A stretch of DNA of 64,000 nucleotides from Owenia fusiformis (taxonomy: Eukaryota > Annelida > Polychaeta > Sabellida > Oweniidae). The position numbers and the translations under genes were made by a program. The notes below the pieces were generated by a model that did not search any database, was not told the origin of the DNA, and worked only from the letters and a program-made list of their open reading frames with translations. Below are positions 1-12,445 of the stretch, in pieces (the stretch's first letter is position 1; every line of letters starts with the position of its first letter). The stretch lies in NCBI GenBank assembly GCA_903813345.2, contig CAIIXF020000002.1:24070455-24134454 (forward strand), read 5' to 3'.

Positions 1-672
1 ATGTGACTGAGGGCTAAACTGGCAAAATCAGCTGTTTTAGTCAGAGGCTTGTGTGACCAAAATGTAAATTCAGGGTAAGTCCTATTGCTTATAAGGTAGA
101 GTATGTTATAGGTTTGATACACCCATGGGGAGTCTATTAGGGACTTTTTATCAGTGTGGGAGAACTCAGAGACATAAACATTTTGATAACCTATGAGAAG
201 ATTTAGGAATGTGATAAGACATAATTCTCACTCTAATTTTCCCCTCTACTTCCCTCACAACATTTAATCTAAAAACCTCAGGTATTTTTAGGAGTAATCA
301 AATGTATTTTCTTAAACCACGGGTAATTTATGCATAATCGAGAGTTTAATCTCAAACTAAAGGTAATTCAGGCTAAATGTAATATGTTCAATGGAAATTT
401 TACATTGCATTTATTATCTATTCATCATTATGGCTGATTTCTTCAAACCAAGGCAGAAGTAGTATAATTGTTGAAGGGGGCACACATGGACAGATAGGAG
501 GGACAGGTAGATGGACAGACAGACAGACAGAGGGACAAGTTAGTGATTCCAAAGGCTCACAATGTGAGCTCAAAATATGAAGCTTAAAACCCTGTAAGCA
601 CACAGGGACCTAGTAATTCTAGCGTGATTCAGGTATAATTGGATGGGAAAAGTATACATTACAAGAATTTAC
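1..672. other. Non-coding stretch with repeat end
   Basis: I see no exon here. The first ~30 bases resemble the right flank of the fold-back element at 11.5-11.66 kb (shared ATGTGACTGAGG), so the window probably opens inside another copy of that dispersed family. A short ACAG-type microsatellite lies at about 485-536. The rest is AT-rich sequence without recognisable structure. Confidence 0.4.
485..536. repeat. (ACAG/AGAC)n microsatellite
   Basis: Imperfect tetranucleotide tract built on GACA, flanked by GGACAGGTAGAT-type variants. It is a simple repeat with no function implied. Confidence 0.8.
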
Positions 673-709
673 CTGGCAAACTAACACATTAACCTCAGCT
701 CCCCAGTTC
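673..709 (-). CDS. Candidate internal exon, gene A
   Basis: On the minus strand a 37 nt segment is bounded by an AG acceptor (ending AAACCAG) and a GTAAAT donor. It reads NWGAEVNVLVCQ after one leading nucleotide, so it enters in phase 2 and leaves in phase 0. The preceding candidate exon at 2,685-2,821 ends with two spare nucleotides (AG). The junction therefore completes an Arg codon and gives ...VNSLE-R-NWGAEV.... The phase match is the main support. The acceptor has only a moderate pyrimidine tract, and the exon is short enough to occur by chance. The product is not recognised; transcription would continue to the left, outside the window. Confidence 0.4.
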
Positions 710-2684
710 CTGGTTTACAACACTAAATATCTCACCCATACCAAATATATTATGCTCTTTTCTATTAAATGGTATGAGTAATTGAGTAATTTTCAAGTAG
801 TTCTGTATCATTTAGTGTGAGGATGCGTGCCAAATTGTTTTTTTTTTCTTGGCAATTTCTTGATGTCTATATGGAAAAAAGAAATATGGTTACATTTTGT
901 TCCATGGTTCTCATGCTTCAAAATAAATGTTTGTACACCTGTCATCTCAGTACACAAGTTAGTAGAAATAGAACTTTCTGTAAAACTTGTTTTCTTCATC
1001 CTGGTTGCCACATGAAGAAAAACAGGAACAGACATGAAAACCAAGAAAAGAGGGACCAAAGTCTAAAAATTTAGACTTAAAATCTAAAAATTTGAACCCA
1101 ATTTCAGAAAAATAAACCCAAATCTAAAAATTAATACCCAGTAAGGCCATTTTGTTAGCAACATTGCCCAGTTTATGGTGGGAGAAGCAGATTTTCTTCA
1201 CCCCCCCACCATATCAACAACTGAAGAACCAAAAAGGTACTTGTGCTTCACAAGATCTAATAATTCCATGGAAAAAACATCAAATGGACAAAAAGAAGAG
1301 CAATCATAACAGAACAAACTGCAAAATGAATATACAATCCAAAAATCTATGAAAAAAAACACTAAAGCATGACCCTGCATGTACAGATATATTTTATTCA
1401 ATGATATCTGAGTTCTAGAAAGTGGTACTTATGAAGAACAACTTAGTTCCACTTTATGCTTTTCCGTATAAAAAGCCACTCTGTTCTCATTTATTTCACA
1501 CAATTCCTCTCTAAATCTACAAAAATTGGTAATTTCCATGCATTTCTGTATAAATTAAAGTGTCAACTTAATGGCTATATATATAATTCGTTGTTTATTT
1601 CATTATTCTGAACAGAATATCACAATTCATCTAATTTTTTACCTAAGGGATTCTTCTAGCTTGCAAGAACTATAAATATTTATAAGAATGCCCTTGCTCC
1701 TTTTTTGCTAGCTGAAATAGTAAGATTGGCCTCCATTACTCCCCCAGGAGTTGATATTTTCTGCCCTACTCCCTGAGGGGTTGACGTTTTCTGAATCTAA
1801 AATTGAATTATTATATTTTGGCAAATCATGTTATTTTATGTTTGAGTGATATTCAATAAATCAATTTTTCATGTAAGATAGCACAAAGGGGAACATTTGA
1901 AAAAATAAAACAACACGAAAGCTGTTCAAAGGCAGTTATCAGGGCTTAACAAACTATACTCCATGAACAAAGAAAAGGTCTTTGTCTGACAATTTCAAGG
2001 TATCAATCCTACATTGATAAACATCTACTAATCTGATAATCAGCTAACATACCCAATGGCCTGTCCAAGACCCCCACCCCCCACCCCTCTCCCTATGACA
2101 TTACACACATTGATGCAAAAATGTAGATTTAAAAAATGGGTTCAAACACCTCTGAGGGCATGATAACTTCATTTTTAAAAGGTATTTGAGTGCATTCTCA
2201 GTGTTTCCCAGTGCAATTTTCAATATTCAAAAGTAATTCAACTTTTTAATTATTTATCAGAAAACTGAATGAGCATTGTCTCAAGAATTGAATTAAAAAT
2301 CTTAATTTTTGTTTTGACACACCTTAATCTTAAGTTATTATTAGTTATTGTAAATTGCTGAGCCAACACCTGGTAAATTCTAAATTAACAAGTATTTAAG
2401 TGGATTTTTAATTGCTATTTGAGTTTTGCATGAAAACATTAATACTGTAATATTAACTGTGGTTTTAAAAATACTTTTTGGAGAAAAAAACTTAATTGGC
2501 ATTCATGACATCACAAAATGCATTTAAATATAAGTGGACGGAGACCCTAAAGTGAAGTTCACCCTAAAATATCAAATATTTGATTTTAAAGGAATACGTA
2601 TATATTCTTTTCTCTCTGTTAGACATGATAAATGTTTAAAAATGTTTGTGAATTTTGACTCTCCAAGTAATATAAGCCCATTAC

Positions 2685-2821
2685 CTTTCAAGTGAATTAA
2701 CCATTGATTCCAATTTTAATGCTTCAATTGCATCCATTAATTCATCAATCGTGTGTTCCATCTGAGGCTCTGCGACTTCATTGTTATTATCTTTGTCGCC
2801 ATGGTCAACGCAACATGCCAT
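2685..2821 (-). CDS. First coding exon of an acidic protein (gene A)
   Basis: Reading down from 2,821, an ATG opens 45 codons beginning MACCVDHGDKDNNNEVAEP and ending in a Glu/Leu-rich, helix-like stretch (DELMDAIEALKLESMV). A clear donor, AAG|GTAATG, follows. An in-frame TGA lies a few codons upstream with no AG between it and the ATG, so this ATG is the likely start rather than a spliced entry. The protein begins acidic and polar and then becomes amphipathic. The exon ends in phase 2 and is phase-compatible with the candidate exon at 673-709. I do not recognise the family. Coding-like bias and a good donor make a real exon likely. Confidence 0.55.
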
Positions 2822-3668
2822 CGTGTCATACAGTCCCACAAATTGTCAGTTCGCACAGGAGAACAGTTTGTATTAAACATGAAGTTATGGGACTCTAAGC
2901 TGCTTTATGATGCAATTGATTTTTGGATTCGGTTGTCAGCTTCCCTAAGTATTTATTTTAAATCTCGTTGGTTTCTTAAGCAATTATGTTGAATCTCAGT
3001 TGGGCTTCCCAGACATTTCTTTTAAATCCTGGTAATGTTTCTCGATCAACTGCAAGCATTAACAATGTTACATCTGTAGCTTGTCATCAATGTTTTTTCA
3101 TGTTACATAAACAGGTGATGCTGCATTTGCCTTCTGTGGTTGGAATTGTCTGAAGTGTTTGAACTGTAAGCCTGTCATCAATGTTTTACATAAGCCATTT
3201 TACTCTTGTAATCTATCTCCAACATTCAGACTGAGTGAGTCTCCCATATGTCATGAATACATTTATGTATTCATTTATCCTAATTAGTCAATTTCCTCAT
3301 CTATTGCCCCATCAAACAAATCTGTTAGATATAAAGTTAGTCTGATATTGATGTATCATTCATCCGAATTGTTAAATTTCTTATTAATATAAGTTTATCT
3401 GCAATCTGTATGATTATTGACAAACTGTTCCCATGGAAACCAAATCGTAGTCCTTGATTCATGAACCGATTAGGCTTAAACAGCTTCTAATGATCCACTT
3501 TGATTCAGCCCTACTACTTCACTTGTAGTTGATTTTTCAAGATCAGGTTTTGAGTTGGTGAGTCACCCCTCTTCCAATTTCCAATTACTTATCACAAATA
3601 TCTCCTAACTTAGTTTTTTGGTTCCAATAACTCAAATATTTTGTCTAATCCCAGATGCTTCTTCTTAC

Positions 3669-3783
3669 ATGTCGCTTCTATCATTTAGTGTTGCTATGGC
3701 AACCGATAAATCAGAATTTAATGCTGGGATATTTTTTCCAGGTGTGACTGTTTCTGAGATAATGTTCTCATCACTATGGTTAC
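3669..3783 (-). CDS. Candidate exon, polar Ser/Thr/Asn-rich segment
   Basis: A 115 nt minus-strand segment has acceptor CTACAG and donor AT|GTAAGAAG, both good matches. In the only open frame it encodes 37 residues (NHSDENIISETVTPGKNIP...), enters in phase 1 and leaves in phase 2. The composition looks like a disordered linker. Between it and 2.8 kb other short coding-like strings occur on the same strand (for example TTSEVVGLNQSGSLEA near 3.5 kb and LLMLAVDRETLPGFKRNVW near 3.05 kb), but stops and missing splice sites interrupt them. This could be an alternatively spliced or decaying part of a gene. The product is unknown. Confidence 0.45.
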
Positions 3784-3829
3784 CTGTAGATCAGATCATG
3801 AATCAGAGAGATACATAACCCAGGTGTCT

Positions 3830-6670
3830 GTGATGCAACTTCCAGATCAAAAAATTCCGTCTGCTCTTGTTATTTCGCAAATTTTCTCTCAAAAATTTCA
3901 AAGAACTACCAAATTTTCTTGCATTTCTTTAGAATTTAGAGTCTTAGCTACAATGATATCATGTTAATTCCTTGTCTTTTCCCTTATTTTCTCTGAATTT
4001 TACAAATTAAATGCAACCACCGCTCTAGTGTGAGTAATACTGACACCCTTGTAGCCACTCCGCCTTATACTGTTTATCTCCATAAGCTTGTTTTATTTCA
4101 AGCCTGGATTCTATCACAGTGTGGAACTGACTCTGATCACCTTAGAGGTCTTCTACATTAATACACAATGAAATATTTAGTATTGCACCAAGATTTGTCT
4201 TCTATGTTAGTACACAATAAATTTTTCTTTAGGAATGTCTTCTACAGGCCATGCATGATGATGGTTTAAATTATTGTTATCTCATACTTTTCTTTCAAGT
4301 GGGAAAGAGATGACCAGTGACATATATCTGTTAGTTTGACCAAAAGTAAACATATTGTCAATTATTGTAAATCAGTTAACCCTCTTAGACAGACACTGTT
4401 TCATAGCATGATCACGATTATATCCACATGGGTCTAATGACAAATATAAATAATCAACTTAATTGAGAAATTATGGTCTACAATGGAAGACTTGCGAGCA
4501 AAATAAATGGGTTATAGATGGCAATAGTAGTTCTGGTCAGCCTGGCATACTGTTTCTTTAAATGGAAAACTGACAAAGGTTACTTTATTGCTTAATAAAA
4601 TATGATGTTGTTAACATGTAACAGATCTGCATTATATTGTCAAGTCAGCAAAAATAAAAATGACTAAATTAACAAATATTGACACATTAGAAGAATGTGT
4701 GTTTTTTAGAGGCACGATGATGAATACTTGCAATAGAAGTCCTCCTACAAACAATGCTTTATTTATACCCAAAATCTCCATCTTGTTAATGCCAATTTCA
4801 CACGATTTCTCTCTAGAATTTCAATTTCAATGAACTATACAATTTTCTTGCATTTCTATACAATTAACAATGTCAACTTCCTGTCTGTTTAGTTTATTCC
4901 TTCATAATTCTACTTATTTCAACTCAAATTTTATATTTTGCATTATCTGCTTGGCAAGATATTTTACTGCTAGGAATCTACTATACAGACAGCTATCATC
5001 ACTGGCTTCATCAACAGTTTAGCAGTGTTACCCTGAAACAAAATATCTTGAGTCAAGATTCTTTTTAACTCCCCCCTCCCATTCCTATTGTCTTCCTCAA
5101 ATAAATTGGATGAAATCAAGAAAATATTGAAGGACGATGGTATAATTTTGGGGCTTATTTTCAAAACAGGGCTAATTTTTAGGTAGCTTTAGAAAGTGGG
5201 CCTAGTTTGGAAAAATAGGTCTAGATTTTTTCAAATATGGAAACTGGAAAGTTTCAAGAGTCTTAGCTTGTCAATTTCAAAAATCAAAAAATCTTGTCAA
5301 AAAGTAGTAGGAAAGAGTGATTTGAAAATAAATATATGAAAATTGTAATTCAAACACAGAACATGATACTTCAGGAAATCAAAAAAATCAAAAAGCCTAT
5401 CATTTGCAATAGCAAATCTAAGCAATAATGACTATATTTTAACTGAAGGATATTTTCTTGAGGGAAATGGTTATTTTCCCCATGTTTCTAAAAATGATGT
5501 TTATATTCTAGTTTAAGTTATGGAAATGCTCGTTAAACTGCCAATTGCTATGTTTAATTAGACATTCTGCTACTGACCATTTCGCCACTAGATAAATCAT
5601 CTCTGACCTTTAAACGATCTGAAAATTGCTAGACTAAAACAAAAATTCATGCAATTTTGGCTAAATACCATCCCAATGGTCAGGGTTTTTATTCTATTGA
5701 ATTTTCTGTCTTTGACTAACAGTATTCTACTTAGTACACCCACATATAAATCTTATACTCAAAATTGACGGACATTGAATTTTATATTTTATTTGATCAT
5801 ATATTCTTAATTAGTTAATCTAGATCATGTGACATAACACATTTATTCCTCGACTCCTATTTTCTATTTCTCTGTATTTTACATGAAATTGCAACTTTAA
5901 GTGTACATTCATAAATGGGTCAGTTTTATGTCAGACAAAGTGTAAGAGTCAAGGATTTGCAGGTTTAATTTTTCTTGCTGCTATCAATTTTCTCCATTTC
6001 CACAGTCAGTACTGGAATAATCAAATTAGGCCAAGATAAAAACAAAATTCCTTTCTCCCCTATAACATTCCAACTTTCTAAGGATGTTCCCTTTCCTATC
6101 AAATACCTTGGACTTTTGATTCTTTTACTTTTGGATTATCTTGTATAAATGGGAACATGATTATATTCTGATTACAGAATCCTTTATCATAATGCGAACC
6201 TGAGAATTAATTAATTTGGCCTAATGCAAGGATATCCAAATTACACTTCTAAGTGAACATATGTTTTAAAAGCACCTGTGGTTTCTCTGACTGCTATAAT
6301 ATCCCAAGACAGTGACCTAATTTCATTCTTATTCCATACTTTCTCTCTAAAACATGTAAACGAGTCTGATTCATCATCAGTTCAATAAAATATATATTTT
6401 TGCCCCCATCATGTCATTCCTCCCTAATTTCTAGCTATTTACTTCATTTTCCAGAGGAAAAGAGAGACATGATACTTATAAGTGTGCCTTTTGTGAGAGG
6501 GGTCACTCTTTGAATTATTGATAGCCTCTGAACTCACCAAGCCAATCAGAGTTTTTAAATACTGTCCTGTAAAATGCTGTCATAGTAAGAGTATATAGTA
6601 CACTAACCTGAATTAGTTCAGGGTAAAATTTAGGGACTGGATCCCACCTTTCTCAAATTACTCAAAGTTT
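3830..6670. other. Non-coding stretch with dispersed repeat copies
   Basis: I found no supportable exon. Two or three degenerate copies of a ~160 bp T-rich family lie here in the same orientation (about 3,858-3,975, 4,780-4,940 and a weaker one near 5,835). They share strings such as TTTTCTTGCATTTCT. Other copies are at about 1,478 and 23,622. The remainder is AT-rich intronic or intergenic DNA. Confidence 0.45.
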
Positions 6671-6672
6671 AC

Positions 6673-6719
6673 CTGAATGTCAGAAAAAATTCTAGCAATT
6701 TATTCTGAGTGATGACCAT
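6673..6719 (-). CDS. Candidate internal exon, gene B
   Basis: This 47 nt exon lies between a strong acceptor (TTTCTTCTACAG) and the donor TTCAG|GTAAAC. Only one frame is open; it gives MVITQNKLLEFFLTF plus two nucleotides, entering in phase 0 and leaving in phase 2. The preceding candidate exon at 12,352-12,409 ends in phase 0, so the two join cleanly. The alternation of hydrophobic residues is strand-like, and VITQNKLLEFF resembles a blade of a beta-propeller in style only. The exon belongs to the minus-strand chain 22.9-15.4-12.4-6.7 kb. The gene is not identified. Confidence 0.55.
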
Positions 6720-7437
6720 CTGTAGAAGAAATCTTGATTGGAAAAATAAGGTCACCTACTTAATGTTTTTTTTGCTTATATGAGGTATACAGATGGGAGA
6801 AAAAAATAATTGAAAAAATTGAAACAAGAAAATAAGGTCACCTAAATAAAGGATTTTTTGCATTTATCTGCAGAGTTTGTGAAGAATAACAGGAAAATGA
6901 TGTTTTATATTAGAACCAAGCTGTAAGATGATGTATGTTCATTTCGAATGCATGTTCAAGTTGGAGGGGGGGGGGTATAATCGAACTTGGTTTTAGTGTT
7001 ACACTGTATATAACAAAATGAATTGAATCTAAAGTCTCTAAAAGAAAAGGTAACATGGCAAATATGGGATCATGCTCAACCATTCAGATCATATTTAAAT
7101 ATATCAAGACACACACAAACAGTCATCTTTCTCATGGCATTATCAACGCTACCCCAGGCCTAATCAAAACTTCAGTTTCTGTTTCTCGTTATGTTTTAAT
7201 TCAGTTAGATGCTGTTTGCTACAGACGTGCACCTGTCAGATGTCAGCTATGACTTCCAAAACAACAGAAATCTAAATTACACCTTTAAAAATATATTATT
7301 TTTAGAATGAAATTGAGAGGTTCGGATGGGAATAGAAAAAAAAAAGTACAACTAAAGTTAATAGTCTTGTCACATGTCAGAAAGAACAACCTATTAACAA
7401 TCCTATCCCTGAGTTGGGTCTAAGGACAGTTTAACTA

Positions 7438-7750
7438 CACTGGCGGATCAAAGGGGGGGGGGGGGGGGTTGGTGGCCCTAGAAAATCTTTTTGAAGGGCC
7501 TCAATTAGTGGGCCTTTTTGAGCATTACTTGACCTTTTTGGGCTTTTTTAGGCCAAATTATCAAAAAATGAGCCTTAAATTTTCAATTCCCTGTGAGCTA
7601 TTTCCTATTTTTGTAAATAAAATAGAGCCTACATTTTTTAGATTTCTTTCCGACAGAAAAGCTCTCTGAAATTGAGCAAAAAATGAAAAAATTGGCCCAT
7701 TTTTGAATTTAAATCCCCTACCTAAAAATTCCCATGTCTACCATTTGTGC
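7438..7750. mobile_element. hAT-like MITE copy (CACTGGCGGATC family)
   Basis: Starts with CACTGGCGGATC and a long G tract, followed by characteristic GGCC-rich lines (GGGCC, GGCCTTTTTGGG-like). The same family is at 13,641-13,899 and, inverted, at about 24,520-24,703. The right terminus here is eroded, so its limit is approximate. It has no coding capacity. Confidence 0.55.
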
Positions 7751-8758
7751 ATCCAGGTATCACCCACATATTTAAACAATATTCTGTTTGAAACACCTGT
7801 TGGACAGACTCACTATAAATCCAGACAGTGAAGACATGTTTTCACTTATCTTGTTAAAATGAATGTCACCACCAATGAAATTCAAGATGCAACTTCAAAA
7901 AGTAAAATTGAAAAAATGAGGTTAAATCAGTTTTGTGGTGATCTGGAGAGTGAGAGCCATTGGGGACAAGATCAATATATCAAAGGATATATGCTTTAAA
8001 ACATAATGTTCTTTACATACATATTTTAAAAATCTTCTAATGCTATATCAATTCACACCTACATTTTAGTTGATTTTTAAATATCAATTAGTTTTTGTTT
8101 GCCTATATCATTGATTTAAAGGGGTAGATTTTTTAATTTAAAAAATTCATGAATGCTAAATTTTATTTTGGGGGAAAGGCTTCAACCTAAATATTTTTGA
8201 ATCAATAACTAGAACTTAGAAAAAACAAAGCACAAAGCTTAGACACATTTTTTCTGGTTCACATCTTTCAGAATTACCCCTAGCAGTCACAGGACGGAAC
8301 CATATGACATATGATATCAAAACCAAGTTCAAAATAAATTTTTTCCTTTTTATGCCGAAAAATAGATGTTGTAAAGATATTCTTTCAGTCTCTCCGCAGT
8401 AGTAGAGTTAACAAGTGCTGTACTAAGTTTAGCACCTAAAATTCGAAATGTCCTTGAATCCAGATACAAAAGTGTAAAACCATGTCTAATAAGCTTCATT
8501 ATCAAATCACATCAGGAATGAATCAGAATACAGAAAAAGTTTCTCCATGATGCATCATTATTTATGGAAATAATTTGACTGTGATTTTCACGAAGTTGCT
8601 GTTTTTGTCTATCAATACTTCAAACATTCAGATTCTTTGTTCTCGCTAAAGCATATTTTGCAATTCTGTTTTTAACCACATCAATTAACCATTTTGTCTT
8701 TATCAATTACCTCACTTAGGAAAATCCATTTTTTAAGTCAGAAACACAAAAAACTTAC
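7751..8758. other. Stretch with one ambiguous coding-like segment
   Basis: Mostly AT-rich. Around 8,350-8,500 both strands are open. The minus strand gives an ATG ORF of ~48 residues (containing LLYLDSRTFRILGAKL) ending in TAA. The plus strand gives VVELTSAVLSLAPKIRN... directly after a strong acceptor (TTTCAGTCTCTCCGCAG). I cannot decide the strand, so no exon is called. Confidence 0.3.
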
Positions 8759-8788
8759 CCTGGAAATAAAACCACTTAAGAACCTTGA
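8759..8788 (-). CDS. Candidate 30 nt exon
   Basis: A very short segment lies between a pyrimidine-rich acceptor (TTTTCTTTTTACTTAAAG) and a consensus donor (AGG|GTAAGT). Entered in phase 1, it reads KVLKWFYFQ plus one nucleotide. That phase fits the exon at 14,088-14,181, giving ...DKRGS-V-KVLKWFYFQ. Both splice sites are good, but 30 nt is too short for coding bias to help. It may belong to the transcript that starts at 14,433 rather than to gene B, whose phases it does not fit. Confidence 0.4.
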
Positions 8789-9487
8789 CTTTAAGTAAAA
8801 AGAAAACAGAGAAAATAAACCAAAATTAGGATAAACTAAGTAAACGGGATGAAATGACATTTTTCACCGTAGAAAAAGCAAGAAAAACTGTCACTCCATG
8901 GAAAAAGAATGGAAAAAGATAAATGAGTGAAAAAGTTTAAATGTGTGAAAATGTCTAGGTTGTTAATACTGAAGGATACTGACATGTGTTTTGATTTAGC
9001 TAATCCATTTGGCAAATCCTGTTTTACCTTTTTTACTCCCAACCCCAAAAAGTTCCCATGATTAAAGAATTCTGGCAAGTTTCTTAAATTTTCTAATTTG
9101 TTTTGAAAAATTAACAAGTAATTTAATCATATTCCTACTGTAGTGGTGTCTTTGGATATCTTTTATTTGTTTGCGACCTTCAATGTTAAAAATAGCCAAC
9201 TGTCATTTTGATTTTAAAGGTAATCTGTTCCATATGTAACTTGAACTAATGAGAAAAAACTTCAAGGATCATATAATTAAATCAAACACAGTCTTTGAAC
9301 TGTCAAAGTGTCACTGCTAAATGTCAGGTGAAACGGTTTTAATTGGAGTTCCATGATTTTTTAGATCTCCTGTACTTTTGGGGGTTTATACTTTGTAAAT
9401 TATTTCCATAACCCAACCTCTTTTTGAAGAGGCCTGGAGATGATGTGAATTGTGGTATCCTAAAGAAAAACAAGCATCATCTTGTCG

Positions 9488-9752
9488 CCCTAGGGAGATT
9501 CTGAACGGTTGGGTCTCCTAAGGGAGAAGTTTAACACTTGAGTCTCCTGGGGGAGAAACTAAATACCTGAGTTTCCAAAGGGAGAAGCTAAAGACCCAAA
9601 TCTCCTAATAGAGAAGCTAAATACGAGAGTTAGTCTTGCTTATGAGACCTGGATCCTTTCAATTTTGATCAACAAAGTGACAAAGGGGGGGGGGGCTACA
9701 AATCCCCTGGGGGAGAATCTAACTACTTGGGTCTCCTTGTGAGAAAAAGCTG
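9488..9752. repeat. Minisatellite, ~32-36 bp unit (GGGAGAAGCTAAA)
   Basis: About seven degenerate units carry the core CTCCTAAGGGAGAAG and a variable spacer ending in TTGAGT or similar. A poly-G tract and unique sequence (about 9,640-9,700) split the array. The CTCC...GGGAG core is a small inverted repeat, so each unit can form a short hairpin. Confidence 0.75.
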
Positions 9753-11095
9753 GCTGAATCATTGAAATAATGGTATCGATGTTATATCGAAATTAGGAAT
9801 CCTTTCTTTTCATTATTTAGCAATTTCTAACACTTTCCTAAACGTAATAAAAATAATAGATTTTTCTTAAAATCATTCCAAAGTATTGATATCTAGTTAT
9901 ATGTATCATATTTTTACAGTGATAGATTAGAGCCATAATTTCTGAGAGAGCCAGGAAATCATATTTCATTATTGAAATCCAGAGTTATTTAGCCATCATC
10001 AAAAACATGAGAATCCAATAATCACATTATTATTGATTACAAAAGTATTATTATCCCATACAAAATACTTCAGTTTTAACCAATCTACCTCATAGTTTCT
10101 GGAGGAAATCAAGCGTTTGCTTTTTGGGCAATTCTATATCATATTTAATGCACATCTTGTTATGTGTTAAAACCTTTGTTGTTTTCTATTTATACCGAGA
10201 TTTATTGCAAGAACTGAACAAAATATGTAATTTATTGGAAGTCTACATCATAGTAATAATTTTCAGATTACAAATCTAATAAGCTTAACCAATATCCAGT
10301 ACAAATATCCTTTTCGACAGAATTTTAAATACTGAATATTTTTTGACTCGAAAATAGAAGTTTAATACGAGAAAAACATTTGGAACTCTCATTTTTATTT
10401 TAAGGTCTAGTCGAATTGGTCTGATGAATAAAAAGATTTATGGAATCTAATAAATTAATACATCGATCTCATATGGAACATATCTGTCACATTTCAGATG
10501 AAACAAACCAAAATTGATTTACACGAGATAAGAGAAGCCAGCCATCAATATCACAATTTCTGTTTAGAGACTTAACCAACAGAGTATATTGTGTATTTTT
10601 TCATCTAAGTTCTTTTTATCCAACAAAAACAGCATTTTGAAGAAACTACAACCTTATTTTGCGCACCATGTCGACTGATAATTTTATTCAACCAAACTTT
10701 TTAAAAAGCTTAACCTTGAATGATATCAATGAGGCAAAGTTAGACAAATTAGGCAGTGTGCAAAAATTCCATCTTTCTTTACTCTAGCCTTAAACCTGTA
10801 AGTATGCAAAACATTTCATCTATTTGCCCTAGCCTTAACTATGTTAGACAAGACAGTATACTAAACGTTTCTCTATTTACATTAGCCTTAGACCTGTGTA
10901 AACTGACCATAAGCCACCAGATTCCAAATTGAAACTGATACTGTATCAGATACCATGGACCTTCTCCATACCTATTCATAAAATATGGGCCAGTGTCACT
11001 CTATAGAATTAGAGATCAAAAAGGGGAGGAAGGATTTTCACATGCATAACACAAACTAATCAAAATTGAACATAGGCCAATCATGATTTTTAAAA
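9753..11095. other. Non-coding stretch
   Basis: No exon with two good splice sites was found. Near 10.1 kb the minus strand is open for ~24 codons (KYDIELPKKQTLDFLQKL, then stop) without a convincing acceptor. Degenerate tandem copies of a CTAGCCTTAAACCTGT motif lie at about 10,775-10,905. Confidence 0.35.
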
Positions 11096-11152
11096 CAAAA
11101 GAGTGCAAACGAGTATAAACGAGTATAAATGAGTGTAAATGAGTGCAACAGA
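11096..11152. repeat. 10-bp tandem repeat (GAGTATAAAC)
   Basis: About five units of a decamer alternate GAGTRYAAAY. The segment just right of it (11,150-11,280) is open in several frames on both strands, so no gene can be assigned to it. Confidence 0.75.
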
Positions 11153-11498
11153 AATGTACAGATTCAGGAAGGTGGATTTCTGGGCCATCCAAGCACATCT
11201 TTGGAAGGTGACAAGTTCAAAGATGTGAATAATTAAGAGCACTTCATTGGCAATTCTTGCTAATTTATCTAGCAATTACTCTGGGTTTATGTCCCAATTA
11301 ATTACCATTTATTTACCACAATGGACATGGCTAAAGATTGATAGAACATGGATGGATCTACAGCATCATGTACCCTTTTCAATAGTGTGAATTTGCTTTT
11401 ATCTACTAGACTCTAACATTCAGGGTAAATTATCAGGGGGAACTGAAGAATCAACATTAACAGCTATATAGCAGCTAAACAAAGAACCCTAAAATCAT

Positions 11499-11655
11499 CA
11501 CATTTGATCTACGGCAACCTTATGGTGGCCGCAGCTTCACAAAATCATTATAGAAAATCTACATCATACTGCTTATACCTATATTTTATGGTGCATATTT
11601 CTTTCGATTTTGGGAAGCTATTTGGCCACCATGCAGTTGCCGGAGATCAAATGTG
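11499..11655. mobile_element. Fold-back MITE, 157 bp
   Basis: The whole segment is nearly an inverted repeat. The left arm begins CACATTTGATCTACGGCAAC; the right arm, read on the other strand, begins CACATTTGATCTCCGGCAAC. The arms stay similar almost to the centre. The right flank (GTGACTGAGG) also matches bases 3-12 of the window, so the family has more copies. No clear target duplication is seen. Confidence 0.75.
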
Positions 11656-12351
11656 ACTGAGGAGTAAATCGCCAACATTCTTTAGAAACACTTGGTACTC
11701 AAAATTTGGTCATATTTGGAAAATAAGAGGAAATTTTGGAAAAATAATTCTGAGTAACCCCCCCCCCCCCCTTGGTACTGCTACTTGATTTCAAACCAAG
11801 TTGTAGGAGGGAAAGCAACATCCCCAAACAAAAATTATTAGCTTATATTATACAAGTTCTTTAAATCCAATCTATTTCACTGAAAACCGTGAAAGTCAAC
11901 AACTGAACATTTTACCCAATCTCAAGGGTATTTGACTCACATAGTAATATGTGTTGTAAAACATAACTTCCAGACAAGATATCTTTATCTTATGCTAATT
12001 GCTTGAGAAATTGCGTTTCAGTACATTTCACTTGGGATGGAAATTATGTTTCTGCCGTATCTATTTTATACTTTCTACTTAGTCTTCAACCTTTCTAAAT
12101 ATCAGACAAAAATAACACGTAAAAATAGCTTGAAATGTCAATATCCTAAAACCTTTGTTATTTTAGCTTTAAAATGTATGAAAATGTGATATTTGGTTGG
12201 TTTTTGATTTTCTAAGTCAGGAGTAAAATTAGAATTTGGTATTTTGTTAAGGAACAGAACGCCAAGACCTGCTTTGCATCATAAAAAATCAGGTTGTAGT
12301 TTTACTGGTGTTGTTTATGTTGGCAATGGTTCAATGGTTTCTACAAATCAC

Positions 12352-12409
12352 ATCTGCCAAGAGCACTTGTCTTGTATCAACTGAACCATTCCTTGCTATG
12401 AGATAATAC
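12352..12409 (-). CDS. Candidate internal exon, gene B
   Basis: A 58 nt exon runs from acceptor GACCTGTTTTAG to donor GAT|GTGATT. After one leading nucleotide it encodes YYLIARNGSVDTRQVLLAD. It enters in phase 2, exactly what the exon at 15,399-15,525 supplies (its last two nucleotides, AG, complete an Arg codon), and leaves in phase 0, matching 6,673-6,719. The acceptor is good; the donor is weaker at positions 4-6. The translation is strand-rich with a GS-type turn, as in WD or other propeller blades, but I see no diagnostic motif. Confidence 0.5.
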
Positions 12410-12445
12410 CTAAAACAGGTCAGTGTGAAACTGTCCTTTGTTTAT

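Noticed and set aside
10085-10180. Minus-strand string KYDIELPKKQTLDFLQKL followed by a stop
   Set aside because: It is protein-like, but no acceptable acceptor precedes it and an alternative frame is open to a donor; the evidence is contradictory.
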